Shown here piece after piece: positions 14,912 to 24,642 of a stretch of 46,719 nucleotides of DNA. The translations under genes and the position numbers were made by a program. The stretch is taken from assembly GCA_028293645.1 (NCBI GenBank), contig JAQGOK010000181.1:1-46719 (forward strand), given 5' to 3'. The DNA comes from Chthoniobacter sp. Lineage in GTDB: Bacteria > Verrucomicrobiota > Verrucomicrobiia > Chthoniobacterales > Chthoniobacteraceae. The notes under the pieces were generated by a model that had not been told where the DNA came from, made no database searches, and saw only the letters and a program-made list of their open reading frames with translations. The stretch's first letter is position 1, and the number at the start of each line of letters is the position of its first letter.

Positions 14912-16795
14912 TCACGGGGTCGTCAGAAATTCGGCGCTGGTCATCATCGCCCAAAGCAAATCGCGGACGGCCTCCTCAGGTTTGCCGGAGTGCGCATGGA
15001 GAAAAGCCGTGGTCTGCGTGGACTCCTCGGCGTCGGGCAGGCGGCCGTTTACGATCAGGAACGCCTCGCGAACGCGGTCAGCGGAATCGGGCAGCGTTGC
15101 GATCCTTCCAACGTTACCGTCGCTCGCTGGCTTCAGGATTCCGGCGAATGCCGGAGAGTTGGAGAGGAACTGCGCTTGTTGGAACGTGGCGTTGTAATCC
15201 GCTGGCATTACCTCGGGTATGGCGGTGATCACGGCTCTCCGCAGGGTGTCGTCACCCGGCGATAGGCCCGCGGCGATGCGCCAGGAGCGGGCGATTTGTT
15301 CGGCGGAAAGCGGCCGCTCCAGCGCCCCTGCGAAGGTTTCCGGCTCCGCCACCGCGGTCCCAAGCGCATACGCTCGGCTGAGCACGATGCCGCGCACCAC
15401 TCGACGAACCTCGTATTGGTGCGAGGCAAAATCCGCCGCCAGCCAGTCGAGCAACTCCGGATGACTCGGCGCGTTCCGCCCGTTCATCTCATCGGCAGGA
15501 TGCACAATGCCGCGGCCCATGAACGCCGCCCACATTCGATTCACGAAAGCACGCGCGAGCAGCGGATTATCGGTGGTCGCGGCCTCGGCAAACGCTTCGC
15601 GCCGCGAGAACTTCGGCACGCGGGGCTTGGCCTTGGGATCCACATATCGGTCATCGCCATCCTGCTCCTTCTGTTCCCCAGCAGGCCAGGTCTCCGGGAT
15701 CGTCCGACCTGTCAAAAGCGCAACCAACGCCGGCTGCGATTCCTTTTTCAGGTTGGTAAAGTTCATGAAGCCGCCGACCGCGGATTCACCCACCGCGTTG
15801 CCGCCCTCCACGTTCTTGCTGCGGTTGAAGGCAGCGACCAGGCCCCAGTAGTGCCCCTGCTTGATTTCGCGAGCCAGCGGATGGTCGTGGCACTGCGCGC
15901 AGTCGATCTTCGTGCCATACACCACCGGCGCGACGGCCTCCGCGATCCGCTGATGTTCGTTCCTGCGTTCGAAGAGAAACCAGGAAGCGCCTTTGTTCTC
16001 CGGCTTGTCCGGGCGGGCGACGAGGAAATCGCGCACGGTCTCGTTCCATGGGCGATCGGCGCGAAAGGCATTTTCGAGAAACGCCCACCAACCGTTTTTC
16101 TTGCGGCGATCCTCGACGCTGTCCCGTTTGCCACGGCCCATCAGCAAGACATCCCAGAGCTCGCGCATCCGCACCACGTAATCCTCCGAGGCCAGCAAAC
16201 GCTCGACCAGCGCGGCGCGCTTCGTCTCCGCCGGCGCGGTGAGGAACTCGTCCAACTCCGCCTGCCTCGGGATGCGTCCCGCAAGATCGAGATAAACTCG
16301 ACGGCACCAGGTGCGCTCGTCCGCCGCCGCCGCCGGCTGAATGCCGCGCCGCTCCCAACCTTCCGCGATCAGCGTATCGACGGCTTCCGTCACGGACCCA
16401 AACTCTCGCGGAGGACGCGGAGTCGCGACCGGTTCAACCGGCGCAACGGTCATCGCCGCGATCCATTCCCTGACGATCTCCCGTTCCGCATCCGTGAGCT
16501 GCTTCTTCGGCGGCATGTGCGGATCCGACTTCGGCGCGAGGTTTTGGTAGAGCAAACTCTCCTCCGGTTTCCCCGGCACGATCACCGCACCAAGTTCGCT
16601 GCCTTTCAGCACCGCCTCCGGCGTATCGAGTTCCAGCCCGCTCTTCTGTTCGATCGGGCCGTGGCATTTGACGCAATTCACATCAAAAAGCGCCTGCACC
16701 TTGCCGGACCACAACGCAGTCGCGTCGGCGCCGTCAGCGATGGGGCTGGCGGCGAACGAGAATAGAAGCGCAGTGGTGATGACTCTTCGGAGCAT
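14912..16795 (-). CDS. PSCyt1-DUF1549-DUF1553 cytochrome-like exported protein
   Basis: A 627-residue exported protein (signal peptide about 1-22, MLRRVITTALLFSFAASP). An N-terminal PSCyt1 domain carries the heme-binding CVKCH (41-45) and a later methionine in DPHMPPKK that could be an axial ligand. A DUF1549 region follows (WCRRVYLDLAGRIP), with a second CxxCH, CAQCHDHP (299-303), and a C-terminal DUF1553 domain (NPLLARAFVNRMWAAFMGRG and GIVLSRAY). The ATG at 16795 begins the signal peptide and is preferred to one 20 codons upstream. This is the first gene of the PSCyt-DUF1501-WD40 operon. The family is a lineage hallmark; proposed roles in redox-coupled polysaccharide breakdown are unproven. 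Confidence 0.93.
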   Translation of the reverse strand: MLRRVITTALLFSFAASPIADGADATALWSGKVQALFDVNCVKCHGPIEQKSGLELDTPEAVLKGSELGAVIVPGKPEESLLYQNLAPKSDPHMPPKKQLTDAEREIVREWIAAMTVAPVEPVATPRPPREFGSVTEAVDTLIAEGWERRGIQPAAAADERTWCRRVYLDLAGRIPRQAELDEFLTAPAETKRAALVERLLASEDYVVRMRELWDVLLMGRGKRDSVEDRRKKNGWWAFLENAFRADRPWNETVRDFLVARPDKPENKGASWFLFERRNEHQRIAEAVAPVVYGTKIDCAQCHDHPLAREIKQGHYWGLVAAFNRSKNVEGGNAVGESAVGGFMNFTNLKKESQPALVALLTGRTIPETWPAGEQKEQDGDDRYVDPKAKPRVPKFSRREAFAEAATTDNPLLARAFVNRMWAAFMGRGIVHPADEMNGRNAPSHPELLDWLAADFASHQYEVRRVVRGIVLSRAYALGTAVAEPETFAGALERPLSAEQIARSWRIAAGLSPGDDTLRRAVITAIPEVMPADYNATFQQAQFLSNSPAFAGILKPASDGNVGRIATLPDSADRVREAFLIVNGRLPDAEESTQTTAFLHAHSGKPEEAVRDLLWAMMTSAEFLTTP

Positions 16796-16873
16796 GACGC
16801 GAGGATGTGTGGTCACGGATGGATAAGCCAACCCGGGCAGTACCCTAAGCAACAATCCGAGCGACTGTGATCG

Positions 16874-17053
16874 TCACTCCCGCGGGCGCTGCAAGACCAC
16901 CGCGGCCCGGAGTGCTTCCAATGCTTGCCCAAACTCCGACAACGTCCGGTCCGGCGCCGTAGCCTCAGCTGCTTCCTCTGCCGCAACCCGGACGGCCAGT
17001 GCCGTTGGGAGATTCGTGGGCGGATCTGGTTGAGAGTCGAACGCGTCTGCCAT
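16874..17053 (-). CDS. Possible small acidic protein, 59 residues
   Basis: An ATG-started frame, MADAFDSQPDPPTNLPTALA at the start and EFGQALEALRAAVVLQRPRE at the end, lies in the 376 bp gap (16796-17171) between the two export cassettes. The composition is alanine- and glutamate-rich and compatible with a short helix; there are no cysteines, membrane segment or recognised domain. No good ribosome binding site precedes it. It runs in the same direction as the operon starting 78 bp downstream. It could be a genuine small gene or chance in GC-rich DNA. The rest of the gap shows nothing recognisable. Confidence 0.3.
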   Translation of the reverse strand: MADAFDSQPDPPTNLPTALAVRVAAEEAAEATAPDRTLSEFGQALEALRAAVVLQRPRE

Positions 17054-17171
17054 CGCGTTTCAACGTCTAACAAATTCGGCGCCCGTCCTTCCATCAGGAG
17101 TCCGCCTGATGATTCACCGCCACCTGGCTTCGGCGGTGCGAACGAACGTCTCGATGCGCGCACGGGTCGAG

Positions 17172-18647
17172 TCAGGGGATGAGTTGATAGCTCACAAACG
17201 CGAGCCGCTTACTATCCGGTGACCAGGAGGGAACGTTGATGGTTCCCTGTCCGCCAAAAAGCTTGGCGAGCACCTCGGTTTCGCCACCACCGAGCGGCAT
17301 CACCCGGAGAGTGACATCCTTGTTTTCGGGATGCCCTTTCACCTCCTTGTCGTACGAAAGGAAAACCAGCCACTTTCCATCCGGTGACGGGTGCGGGAAC
17401 CAGTTGTTGAACTCATCTCTCGTCACCTGCTCCTGCCCGGAGCCATCGGCGTGCATCCGCCAGACTTGCATCGTGCCGGATCGATCTGAGTTGAAGTAGA
17501 TCCACACTCCGTCGGCGGTGTAGTCCGGGCCGTCATCGAGCCCCTTGGCCGAAGTCAGACGAGTCTCTGCCCCGCCTTCCGCCGGGATCGTGTAGATATC
17601 GAACTCGCCATTCCGCTCGGCGCAATACGCCAGCGTGCGGCCATCTGGCGACCAGCCATGCCAGTAGGAAGGCGCGGCCTCCGTGATGAGCTTCGGCGTG
17701 CCGCCCGCGATCGGCAGCGTGTAGATGCGCGACTTCCGATCCGCTTGCGATTGGTCGCTGATCACCAGCGTGGTTCCGTCCGGCGAGATGCCGTGGTCGT
17801 TGTTGCAGCGCGTGGCGAAGCCGGTGTCGATCGGCTGCGGCAGGCCGCCCGCGGCCGCGATGCGGTGCAGCCGGCCCTTGCTGTTGAAGACGAGCGAGGC
17901 GCCGTCGGGCGTCCAGTTTGGCGCTTCGATGAGATCACCTGTAGTCCACACGACACGCCGATCCTTCGACGCGAGCGGCACCGTCTCCAGCGTGCTGATC
18001 AGCCGCGGCTTCCCTCCGGCGGGAGCGCCGCCGCTCGTGAGTTCCACCCTGGAGAAGACCGCTTTTTCCAGCGCGTCGTTGTTGTGCGCGCACACCCCCA
18101 GCCCGACATAGAATGGTTCCGCCAGATCGAGTCGGAACGAGCCGCCCGCAGGCACCAGTTCCCCATCTTTTCCGGTGATCGACATGGAGACATAACGCCC
18201 GCGCTTCTCGATCCGCAGCCGCTTCGGCCCGGTGACCCCGGACTGGATTTCGTAAGTGCGTTCGCCCTTGGCGGCGCGGTATTGGAGTGAAGTGAGCCCA
18301 TCTGCATGCAGCGCCGCGTCTGCATAAGACGAGTCCGCGTCGAGGCTTTGCCGGATCAGCAAACAGGCCTTGCGATGGGGATCACCCCCGCTGTTTTCCA
18401 AAGTGATGTCCGCCGCGAGCGTCACGTCGCCCGAGACCTTTTTCCAAACGAAATGAAACGCGTCCTCGGCAAACCACATGTTCGTCCCACCGCCTGCGAC
18501 TGTGTATGCGTCCCCGTCGGGCGTAACCTGGACGGAACCAGAGCGCTTTGGTCCGCCGATGTCACCATGGCCTTCAAACAAGCCGAGTTCCGCGGCGTTC
18601 AGGTGCAACGTGAGCGCCAAAGACAAGACCACCGCGAGGCGTCGCAT
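17172..18647 (-). CDS. Exported TolB-like beta-propeller protein with N-terminal concanavalin-like domain
   Basis: A 491-residue protein with a signal peptide ([20 protein letters not shown]). Residues about 20-230 resemble a DUF1349/concanavalin-like sandwich ([47 protein letters not shown]). Residues about 250-491 are TolB/PD40-type blades: [75 protein letters not shown] and [17 protein letters not shown]. The start is supported by a good GAGGAG ribosome binding site six bases ahead of the ATG at 18647, which also begins the signal peptide. It follows DUF1592 and DUF1552 genes by 85 bp as the propeller of the second cassette. It probably binds glycans or proteins outside the cytoplasm. Confidence 0.87.
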   Translation of the reverse strand: MRRLAVVLSLALTLHLNAAELGLFEGHGDIGGPKRSGSVQVTPDGDAYTVAGGGTNMWFAEDAFHFVWKKVSGDVTLAADITLENSGGDPHRKACLLIRQSLDADSSYADAALHADGLTSLQYRAAKGERTYEIQSGVTGPKRLRIEKRGRYVSMSITGKDGELVPAGGSFRLDLAEPFYVGLGVCAHNNDALEKAVFSRVELTSGGAPAGGKPRLISTLETVPLASKDRRVVWTTGDLIEAPNWTPDGASLVFNSKGRLHRIAAAGGLPQPIDTGFATRCNNDHGISPDGTTLVISDQSQADRKSRIYTLPIAGGTPKLITEAAPSYWHGWSPDGRTLAYCAERNGEFDIYTIPAEGGAETRLTSAKGLDDGPDYTADGVWIYFNSDRSGTMQVWRMHADGSGQEQVTRDEFNNWFPHPSPDGKWLVFLSYDKEVKGHPENKDVTLRVMPLGGGETEVLAKLFGGQGTINVPSWSPDSKRLAFVSYQLIP

Positions 18648-18732
18648 AGGATCTCCTCGGAAGGGATTGATTCCCAACAATCGCCGGTAGCAAACGAGCA
18701 GGCGATCGAAAGGAGTCGATGATTTCATGAGA

Positions 18733-20076
18733 TCAGATTCCGGTGAGCCGCGCCGCCGCATCGCCAAAGCGAGGCAGTTGCACGCCGAGCCGATCCATCA
18801 GCGAGAGGTGAAGGCTGCAAAGCTTGCGGTTCTCGTCCCCGGCTTCGCTGAAATCCAGGACCCGGCCCGTTTGCAACGCGCCGCCGAGGCCGCCCAGCGT
18901 CAGGACCGGCAGCCGTGTGTTATCGTGCCGCTCCCCGGACCACATGTTCGAGAGATACAGCAGGCAGGTGTTATCGAGCACCGTCCCTTCGCCTTCCGGC
19001 ATCGCGTCAAGGCGACTGGCAAGGTAGGCAAGGTTGCTCACGTAATAGCGCGAGATCCGTTCGTAGGCCTCGGACTTGTCGTTGTGCGAAGCAGAGTGAT
19101 GCGCGTCGCGCACATCGAGGAACGGATAGAAGAGTCCGGATAAGTCACGACAGAGGACCAACGTCGCCACGCGCGTCTTATCGCTCTGGAAGGCGAGTGC
19201 AACGATGTCGCACATCAGCTTCATATGGTCGCGGATATCTTCAGGAAGACCGTTGTCCGGACGATTCATCGTGAAGAGCGAACGGCCACGATCCTTTGCC
19301 CGCTCCTCCGCTCTTCCTTGCTCCCCGCGCATGCGATCGACGCGCTTCTCTACTTCGCGGACACTGGTGAGATACTCGTCCAGCTTGCGATTGTCTTCGG
19401 AGCTGATCTTGCGGCTGAGGCTCGAAGCGTCGGCTTTGATGCGGTCGAGGATGCTCTGCGTCCGCTTGTTGCCGCGGTTCTCGAAAAGGCTGTCGAAAGC
19501 CAGCGAGGGATAGACTTCCATTGGCACTGGCGAGTCGGCGCTCTGCCACGAGATGTGCGAGCTGTAGGCCATCGAGAAATTCGTCTCGTGATAGCCCGTG
19601 ATCGGCTGTTCACAACCCAGCACCAGACTTGGCTGCACCGTCTCCTGGCCGATGCTATTCGCGAGCACCTGATCCATGCTGATGCCGCCCCGCAACACGG
19701 CCCCTTTCATCAGCGGCATGCCCGAGAGGATGTTACCGGTCATGCCCGGATGGATGCCGACGCCGACAGAGGGCTTGTTGAAGAGCCCATTGATCACGTT
19801 GAGCTTCTTCCGGAAAGGCGCGAGCGGCTCCAGGGACTTGCCAAGCTCCATCGTCTCGCCTTCGCCTTTGGCCCACCAATGCTGGCCGTTAATGCCATTG
19901 CCCATGAACACTGCCGCAAAGCGCTTCGGAAGCGGGTTCGCCGCTTCGGCCGCGGAGGCGGAGGCGCCCCAGACGGGCAGGGACTCCATCCATGGAAGCG
20001 CCATGGTGACGCCCACGCCCCGAAGGAATGCACGGCGGGAAAGATTGGCTCGAAAGCCTGCAGATGCCTGGTTCAT
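18733..20076 (-). CDS. Tat-exported DUF1552 domain protein
   Basis: A 447-residue DUF1552 family protein. The N-terminal [19 protein letters not shown] (RR at 14-15) is a classic Tat signal. Typical family segments include [27 protein letters not shown] and the C-terminal [20 protein letters not shown]. The ATG at 20076 places the twin arginines normally and leaves a 16 bp gap after the DUF1592 gene; the open frame upstream would overlap that gene. DUF1552 genes are usually paired with DUF1592 genes in Planctomycetota, Verrucomicrobiota and Myxococcota, as here. Molecular activity is not established; Tat export suggests a folded or cofactor-bearing periplasmic protein. Confidence 0.92.
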   Translation of the reverse strand: MNQASAGFRANLSRRAFLRGVGVTMALPWMESLPVWGASASAAEAANPLPKRFAAVFMGNGINGQHWWAKGEGETMELGKSLEPLAPFRKKLNVINGLFNKPSVGVGIHPGMTGNILSGMPLMKGAVLRGGISMDQVLANSIGQETVQPSLVLGCEQPITGYHETNFSMAYSSHISWQSADSPVPMEVYPSLAFDSLFENRGNKRTQSILDRIKADASSLSRKISSEDNRKLDEYLTSVREVEKRVDRMRGEQGRAEERAKDRGRSLFTMNRPDNGLPEDIRDHMKLMCDIVALAFQSDKTRVATLVLCRDLSGLFYPFLDVRDAHHSASHNDKSEAYERISRYYVSNLAYLASRLDAMPEGEGTVLDNTCLLYLSNMWSGERHDNTRLPVLTLGGLGGALQTGRVLDFSEAGDENRKLCSLHLSLMDRLGVQLPRFGDAAARLTGI

Positions 20077-20092
20077 GGGGGTTAGTGAAGGG

Positions 20093-23000
20093 TTAGTGGT
20101 GGGCGACCGTGTCGAAGCTTCGCTTGCTGGTGAATTGCGGACTGGTGACGATCGTTTCGATGAGGCTGCTGAAGCGATAACCTTGAGCTGCAAGCTCGGA
20201 TTGCATCGAGTCGATCAACGGCTCGTCCGACAGGATCAGAGTTCGACCGAGGCCATAGGCGAGTAACTTCCGGCAAAGGTTCCGCACGAAGTCTGCCTGA
20301 CGGTGCTCACGCACGTAACTCTGCAGACCCGGCAGGCCTGAGCCTTCTGTCCTATTCGGAAACTCAGCCCGTGTATCCACGGGCCGGCCGCCCAGGTCAC
20401 GCTCGCGGAGTTCGCCGGTGGGCCCGTAGTTTTCAAAGACCAGGCCGAATGAGTCGAAACGGGCGTGGCAGGCGGCGCAGGATTCGACCTCCCGATGTTT
20501 TGCCAGCGCTTCACGCAGCGACAACTCGCCGGGTTTCGCTTCATCGCTCGGAAGCTCCGGCACGTTCGGTGGCGGAGGCGGGATGCGCTCGCCGAGGATG
20601 CGCTTCACGAGCCAGTTTCCGCGTTTAACCGGGCTGGTGCGTAAACCGGGAGAGTTTGCCGTGAGGAAAGCCGCCATGGGCAGAAGGCCTCCGCGTCCGA
20701 ATTCATCCGCGCGCTCCACGCGCGTCCACGTATGGCTGGCCGCATTCGCCAGCGGAATGCCGTAGTGGCGCGCGAGCGGGCCATTCACAAAAGTGTCGGT
20801 GGCGTAGAGGAAATCGAGCACGGAACGGTTCGCTTGGGCGACATCGACAAAGAAGCGGATCGGCTCTTCAAACATGGCGCGGCGCAAATCGTCGTTAAAC
20901 GCCGGGAAACGCTCGCGATCGACGCTGTTGTGCTGCTCGAAGCGGCGGAAATCGAGCCAGTTCCCGGCGAACTCTGTCGCGAAGTTCCGGACGCGGCCAT
21001 CCTTCAGCATCCGCGCAGCTTGTGCGTGGATAATCTCCGGCTTGTGCAGATCGCCCTTCGCGGCATGCGCGAGCAGTTCCTCGTCCGGCATGCTGGCCCA
21101 GAGAAAGTAACTGAGCCGGCTCGCGAGCGAGTAGTCGGACAGTGGGCGCGCTGGCGGTCGGGCGGTGTCGGCTCCGGCGGGCGCACCGGTTGCGAAAGGG
21201 CCGCCACCGTTTCCGGAGGCTTCGAGGAGATCAAAGCGGAAGCTGAAGTGCGGCGACATCAAGACGCGCGCGATGCAATCCCGCATCGCTTCTTCATGAT
21301 CGAGCCCGTTCTCGCTGCGCGAAATGCGGTAAAACTCGCGCAGGCCGTGGCGATCGTCAGTGGAAAGCGGGCGCCGATACGCACGCTGGGTGAAGTCTTC
21401 CAGAGCCTCCAAGTGGCGCGGCTCCGCGGCAGCTCGCTGCTGCTCCACGCGCAGAATGTTCGAGGCGACGTTCTCGAAGTGCTGCGTGATCGCGTGCTGG
21501 ACGGTTTCGCTCGCGTTGATCCGGCGCGCCTTGGCCAGATAGAGTTCGCCGAGAGCGCGAATTTTTTCCTGCGACGTGACGGATTTGTCTTCCGGCCGAT
21601 AAGGATCGAACTCCGGGTCGCGGAGATAGGCGGAGTCGGTGCGCTCAAACCAAAGAAAACTGGTGTGCATGCGTTGCGGGATGGCGGCGAGGAAGTCGAA
21701 CTCCTGCCACAGTCCGTCGAGTTCGCGCTGCCCGGCTTCATCGAGGATCAAATCCATGAGTGGTCCATCGTCGCGAAAGTAGCCGGTCATGCTGTGCAAG
21801 CCCGCGCTGAGCAGGCGGCCGGCGTTTTCCTGCTCTTTTTCGGCGTCGAGATAAACGCGGGCGCGCTCGGTGATGTAGAAGGCGTCGGGGAAGGTGTCGG
21901 CGAATTTGGCGAAGGCCGCTTCATACCGGGCCCGCGCTGCTGGATCAGCGGGGACAACAAGTTCCGGCTCGATCCCGTGCTTCTTTGCCTGCGCCATGTT
22001 CGAGGTGGCGGAGGATTCCCTTGTCACCAACGTCGGCGCCAATGAAATGCCCCCCCTTTTCACGGCCTCCACTGTCGGTGCCTGCACATGCTTTGGCCGG
22101 GTCGGCAGGGACGCAACGGCGTTGTTCGGCGGCGGCGCTGCCGTGGACTTCCGATCCTCCTTTTCGGTCGCAACGGGAACGGGCTGCGAAGCCGCATCCA
22201 CGCGAAGGGCGGCGGGATTGAACTTCCGTCGGTTCGCAGCCATCTGCCGGTTCTTCCACAGTACGAGAGTCTGCGAGCCATCCTGGATCGGACGCGCCGT
22301 GAGGTTCTTCACCTCGGGCACGATCTGCCCACGCAGATGCACCACGTAGTCGCGCATCGCTTCACAGGACTGGCGGGCCACACTTTGCTGCCCGGCAGTC
22401 GGCGCGGGCAATTCTCGCCACGTGGCTTGCAGGCGCGCGATCGGGCCGACTTCCTCGCTTGCTCCCGACAGGGTGGACCAGATCAGCGCGAGATACTTCG
22501 CGCTAACCCTGGAAGCGGTGGCGACGTCCTCAAGCGAAGCGTCCGGAGTGCCGAGCGCGGCCCGATGTTTGTAGCGCCACGCGGCTTCAAAGTAGTCCGC
22601 GTAGTCCGTCGGCTGCCGCCGGTAAAAGTTCACGATTCGAAACACCGCCCACTTGTCCCGATCGGTATCGGCGACGACCGGATGCGGCGCGAAGGTGAAG
22701 CCGTCCGGAGTCAGTGCGAGGTGCTCGCTGACTTCGCGCGCGGCTTGCAGATACTTCTTCAACAACGCGGGAGAGATCGTGAGCGACTCGCCGGAGTTAT
22801 CGAACCCGGCCTGGTTGGCAGGATCGACGGGGAAGGTGCGAGTCGGACGAATATCCGCGCCGGTGAGATCGTGGATCGTGTAGTCGTATTCCGCATTGCT
22901 GAGCCGCCGCGCCAGGACCGGCCCCGGATCGCCCGCATTCCTCCGCGCTTCCTGATCGCGCAGCGTTCGAACCCAGCCCACGACCTCATGGCGCAGTTCC

Positions 23001-23374
23001 GGCGAGGGCTTCTTCCTGGCCTTTGCCGGCGGCATGTCGCCTACCTCCAATCGCTCCAACACCGAAGCCCAGTGCGGATCATCTGCCACGACCGATTCCA
23101 GCGATTCATAGCGGCTCAAATCCAGATCGCCTTCGGCCTTGTCCGAGTCGTGGCAGCGCAAGCAGTAGTTTTCCAGAAACGGCTGCACGACCGTGGTGAA
23201 CTGCGCCTTCAGCTCGGGATCGCCCTGAGCCTTTGCGGAACCAACGCCGAAGGACCAGTTACCAAAGAACGTCGAAGCGATCACCAGCCAGGAAAGAACC
23301 GCCGATCCAGGGTTGCCGCCACCCGAGCCGGGCGTCCCGCTTGCCGTCGCAGCGGAAAGGCGCGTTACGGCCAT
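20093..23374 (-). CDS. Large exported DUF1587/1595/1592/1588/1585 cytochrome-like protein
   Basis: A 1093-residue protein from the ATG at 23374 (an alternative ATG at 23407 adds 11 residues). A long n-region precedes the hydrophobic AVLSWLVIASTFFGNW and a likely cleavage at AKAQG. Two heme-binding CxxCH motifs lie at opposite ends: CLRCH at 71-75 and CAACH at 966-970. The domain order reads DUF1587 (ARRLSNAEYDYTIHDLTG), a long variable middle, DUF1595 (FTQRAYRRPLSTDDRHG), DUF1592 (LSYFLWASMPDEELLAHAAK), DUF1588 (CAACHARFDSFGLVFENYG) and a terminal DUF1585-like region. It is the first gene of the second export cassette. Its start is about 50 bp downstream of tRNA-Arg on the same strand. Function is unproven; a periplasmic electron-transfer role is likely given the heme motifs. 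Confidence 0.92.
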   Translation of the reverse strand: MAVTRLSAATASGTPGSGGGNPGSAVLSWLVIASTFFGNWSFGVGSAKAQGDPELKAQFTTVVQPFLENYCLRCHDSDKAEGDLDLSRYESLESVVADDPHWASVLERLEVGDMPPAKARKKPSPELRHEVVGWVRTLRDQEARRNAGDPGPVLARRLSNAEYDYTIHDLTGADIRPTRTFPVDPANQAGFDNSGESLTISPALLKKYLQAAREVSEHLALTPDGFTFAPHPVVADTDRDKWAVFRIVNFYRRQPTDYADYFEAAWRYKHRAALGTPDASLEDVATASRVSAKYLALIWSTLSGASEEVGPIARLQATWRELPAPTAGQQSVARQSCEAMRDYVVHLRGQIVPEVKNLTARPIQDGSQTLVLWKNRQMAANRRKFNPAALRVDAASQPVPVATEKEDRKSTAAPPPNNAVASLPTRPKHVQAPTVEAVKRGGISLAPTLVTRESSATSNMAQAKKHGIEPELVVPADPAARARYEAAFAKFADTFPDAFYITERARVYLDAEKEQENAGRLLSAGLHSMTGYFRDDGPLMDLILDEAGQRELDGLWQEFDFLAAIPQRMHTSFLWFERTDSAYLRDPEFDPYRPEDKSVTSQEKIRALGELYLAKARRINASETVQHAITQHFENVASNILRVEQQRAAAEPRHLEALEDFTQRAYRRPLSTDDRHGLREFYRISRSENGLDHEEAMRDCIARVLMSPHFSFRFDLLEASGNGGGPFATGAPAGADTARPPARPLSDYSLASRLSYFLWASMPDEELLAHAAKGDLHKPEIIHAQAARMLKDGRVRNFATEFAGNWLDFRRFEQHNSVDRERFPAFNDDLRRAMFEEPIRFFVDVAQANRSVLDFLYATDTFVNGPLARHYGIPLANAASHTWTRVERADEFGRGGLLPMAAFLTANSPGLRTSPVKRGNWLVKRILGERIPPPPPNVPELPSDEAKPGELSLREALAKHREVESCAACHARFDSFGLVFENYGPTGELRERDLGGRPVDTRAEFPNRTEGSGLPGLQSYVREHRQADFVRNLCRKLLAYGLGRTLILSDEPLIDSMQSELAAQGYRFSSLIETIVTSPQFTSKRSFDTVAHH

Positions 23375-23424
23375 GGCAGAATCGAAGATCAGGGATTCGG
23401 AGAACATCGCGAGGAACGGCGAAG

Positions 23425-23498
23425 TGCACCCGTGCAGACTCGAACTGCAAACCTTCTGATCCGTAGTCAGATGCTCTATCCAATTGAGCTACGGGTGC
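23425..23498 (-). tRNA. tRNA-Arg (anticodon ACG)
   Basis: A 74 nt cloverleaf on the minus strand. The acceptor arms GCACCCG and CGGGTGC pair fully, the D-stem is GCTC/GAGC, the anticodon stem TCTGA/TCAGA holds loop CTACGGA (anticodon ACG), and the T-stem TGCAG/CTGCA holds TTCGAGT. The discriminator base is A and CCA is not encoded, so it must be added enzymatically. ACG in the wobble position is normally converted to ICG and reads CGU, CGC and CGA. Confidence 0.96.
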
Positions 23499-23529
23499 TT
23501 CGTCCTAGCCGGGAGGCTTGGGGAGCGGG

Positions 23530-23558
23530 ATCAAAACACCGTTCGTTGTAGCTGGCAA
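23530..23558 (-). promoter_or_regulatory. Candidate sigma-70 type promoter for tRNA-Arg
   Basis: On the minus strand TTGCCA (five of six matches to the -35 consensus) is followed, after exactly 17 bases, by TTTGAT (four of six matches to the -10). Transcription would start about 25 bases ahead of the mature tRNA 5' end. The spacing and position are good, but this is a by-eye prediction. Confidence 0.45.
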
Positions 23559-23581
23559 CAGTTTCGTGCGGGAAAAGCCTC

Positions 23582-24640
23582 TCACTTCAGCGTCTTGCGC
23601 AGGTGGTAGAGCGTGACCGCAGCGGTTTTCTGAAGTCCCTCGGGGCCGACGCGTTCGAGTGTGTCGTCGGCGGTGTGCCAGTAGAGGTAATCGAAGTCGA
23701 TGAGATCAATCGCCGGGATCCGCGCGATGGTGTTGAGCGGAACGTGGTCATCGTAAATGGCGCGATCGAACATCCGAAAATGGTGCCGGAGTTGCAGCGC
23801 ATCGGCGGCAGCGAGGATGGCGCGCGTCAGTTCAGGAGGGGAATCGGACGAAAGGGTGATGTTGAAATCGCGATCGCCGATCATGTCCCAAAGGATGCCG
23901 AATTGAAACTGCGCGGCGCGCCCGGACCCACGGAGTTGCTGAGCGTAATGCCGACTGCCGTAGAGTCCGTCTGTCTCGGTGAATTGCACCACGGCCTCTT
24001 CGCCATCGAAGAAGACCAGTTCCACCTGGGCTGCGAGGGCTGGGTCGAGGGCGAGGGTGCGGGCCATTTCCAACAGCGCTCCGGTGCTCGACGCGCCGTC
24101 GCTGGCGCCGACGAAGCTGATCGTGCTGAAACGCTTCGTGTCGTAATGGGAGCAGACAATCGCGCGCTGAGTGTCGTTGCGGGCGGCTTTCGCGCCGGGT
24201 GGAATGAAGCGGCCGATGACGTTGGCAAACTGCACAGGCCCACGCGGCGTGGTGTCGGTGAAGGTCTGGCGTTCGGTCTGCCATCCAAAAGCACGCAGAC
24301 CGCTCTCGATCAGGACGCGGGCCTTTTCAGCACCGGGAGACCCGGATGGCCGCGGTCCGATCTCGACCTGTTGCCGCACGTGCTCGAAGGCCTTCTCGCC
24401 CGAGAACTCCTTCCAGATCTCATGCGGTCCGGCTGGCAAAGGAGCGCGCTTGACCGTCGATGCCGTGCTTTGCGGCGCACCACCTGGAGCGGGGCTGGCC
24501 GCAGCTTCGTTTGAGGAAGACGGATCCGCCGGTGCAGGCTCGGGCGGGGACTTGCGATCGCAGGCCGCCAGCGCGAGCGCTGCAAAGAGGACCGCGCGCG
24601 GGACGTAGCACGCGCAAATTCTGAAAAACCGGCTCGCCAC
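23582..24640 (-). CDS. M28-family (glutaminyl cyclase-like) metallopeptidase lipoprotein
   Basis: A 352-residue zinc enzyme from a GTG at 24640, immediately after the parB stop (TAA, two bases, GTG) and preceded by AGAGAG. The N-terminus ends in the lipobox LAAC (C27), so it should be a lipoprotein; a proline/alanine-rich linker (30-70) follows. The zinc-ligand pattern is complete: H165 in CSHYDTK, D181 in GASDGASSTG, E214/E215 in FFDGEEA, D252 in WDMIGD and H299 in YDDHVPLN. The WHTADDTLE segment (321-329) is characteristic of glutaminyl-peptide cyclotransferases within M28. Either N-terminal glutamine cyclisation or aminopeptidase activity is possible, with the former favoured by motif. Translation is likely coupled to parB. 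Confidence 0.9.
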   Translation of the reverse strand: MASRFFRICACYVPRAVLFAALALAACDRKSPPEPAPADPSSSNEAAASPAPGGAPQSTASTVKRAPLPAGPHEIWKEFSGEKAFEHVRQQVEIGPRPSGSPGAEKARVLIESGLRAFGWQTERQTFTDTTPRGPVQFANVIGRFIPPGAKAARNDTQRAIVCSHYDTKRFSTISFVGASDGASSTGALLEMARTLALDPALAAQVELVFFDGEEAVVQFTETDGLYGSRHYAQQLRGSGRAAQFQFGILWDMIGDRDFNITLSSDSPPELTRAILAAADALQLRHHFRMFDRAIYDDHVPLNTIARIPAIDLIDFDYLYWHTADDTLERVGPEGLQKTAAVTLYHLRKTLK

Positions 24641-24642
24641 TC

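Noticed and set aside
16796-17171. Possible transposon or regulatory RNA in the gap between the two export cassettes
   Set aside because: No inverted repeats, repeat-family copy or strong hairpin with T-run was seen; only a weak small open frame.
20732-22045. Long antisense open frames opposite the DUF1592, DUF1549/1553, GH32 and other large genes (for example 20732-22045, 22088-23551, 15296-16765)
   Set aside because: They are mirror frames of high-GC coding sequence; the sense frames contain complete family motifs, while the antisense translations are arginine/histidine-rich with no recognisable domain.
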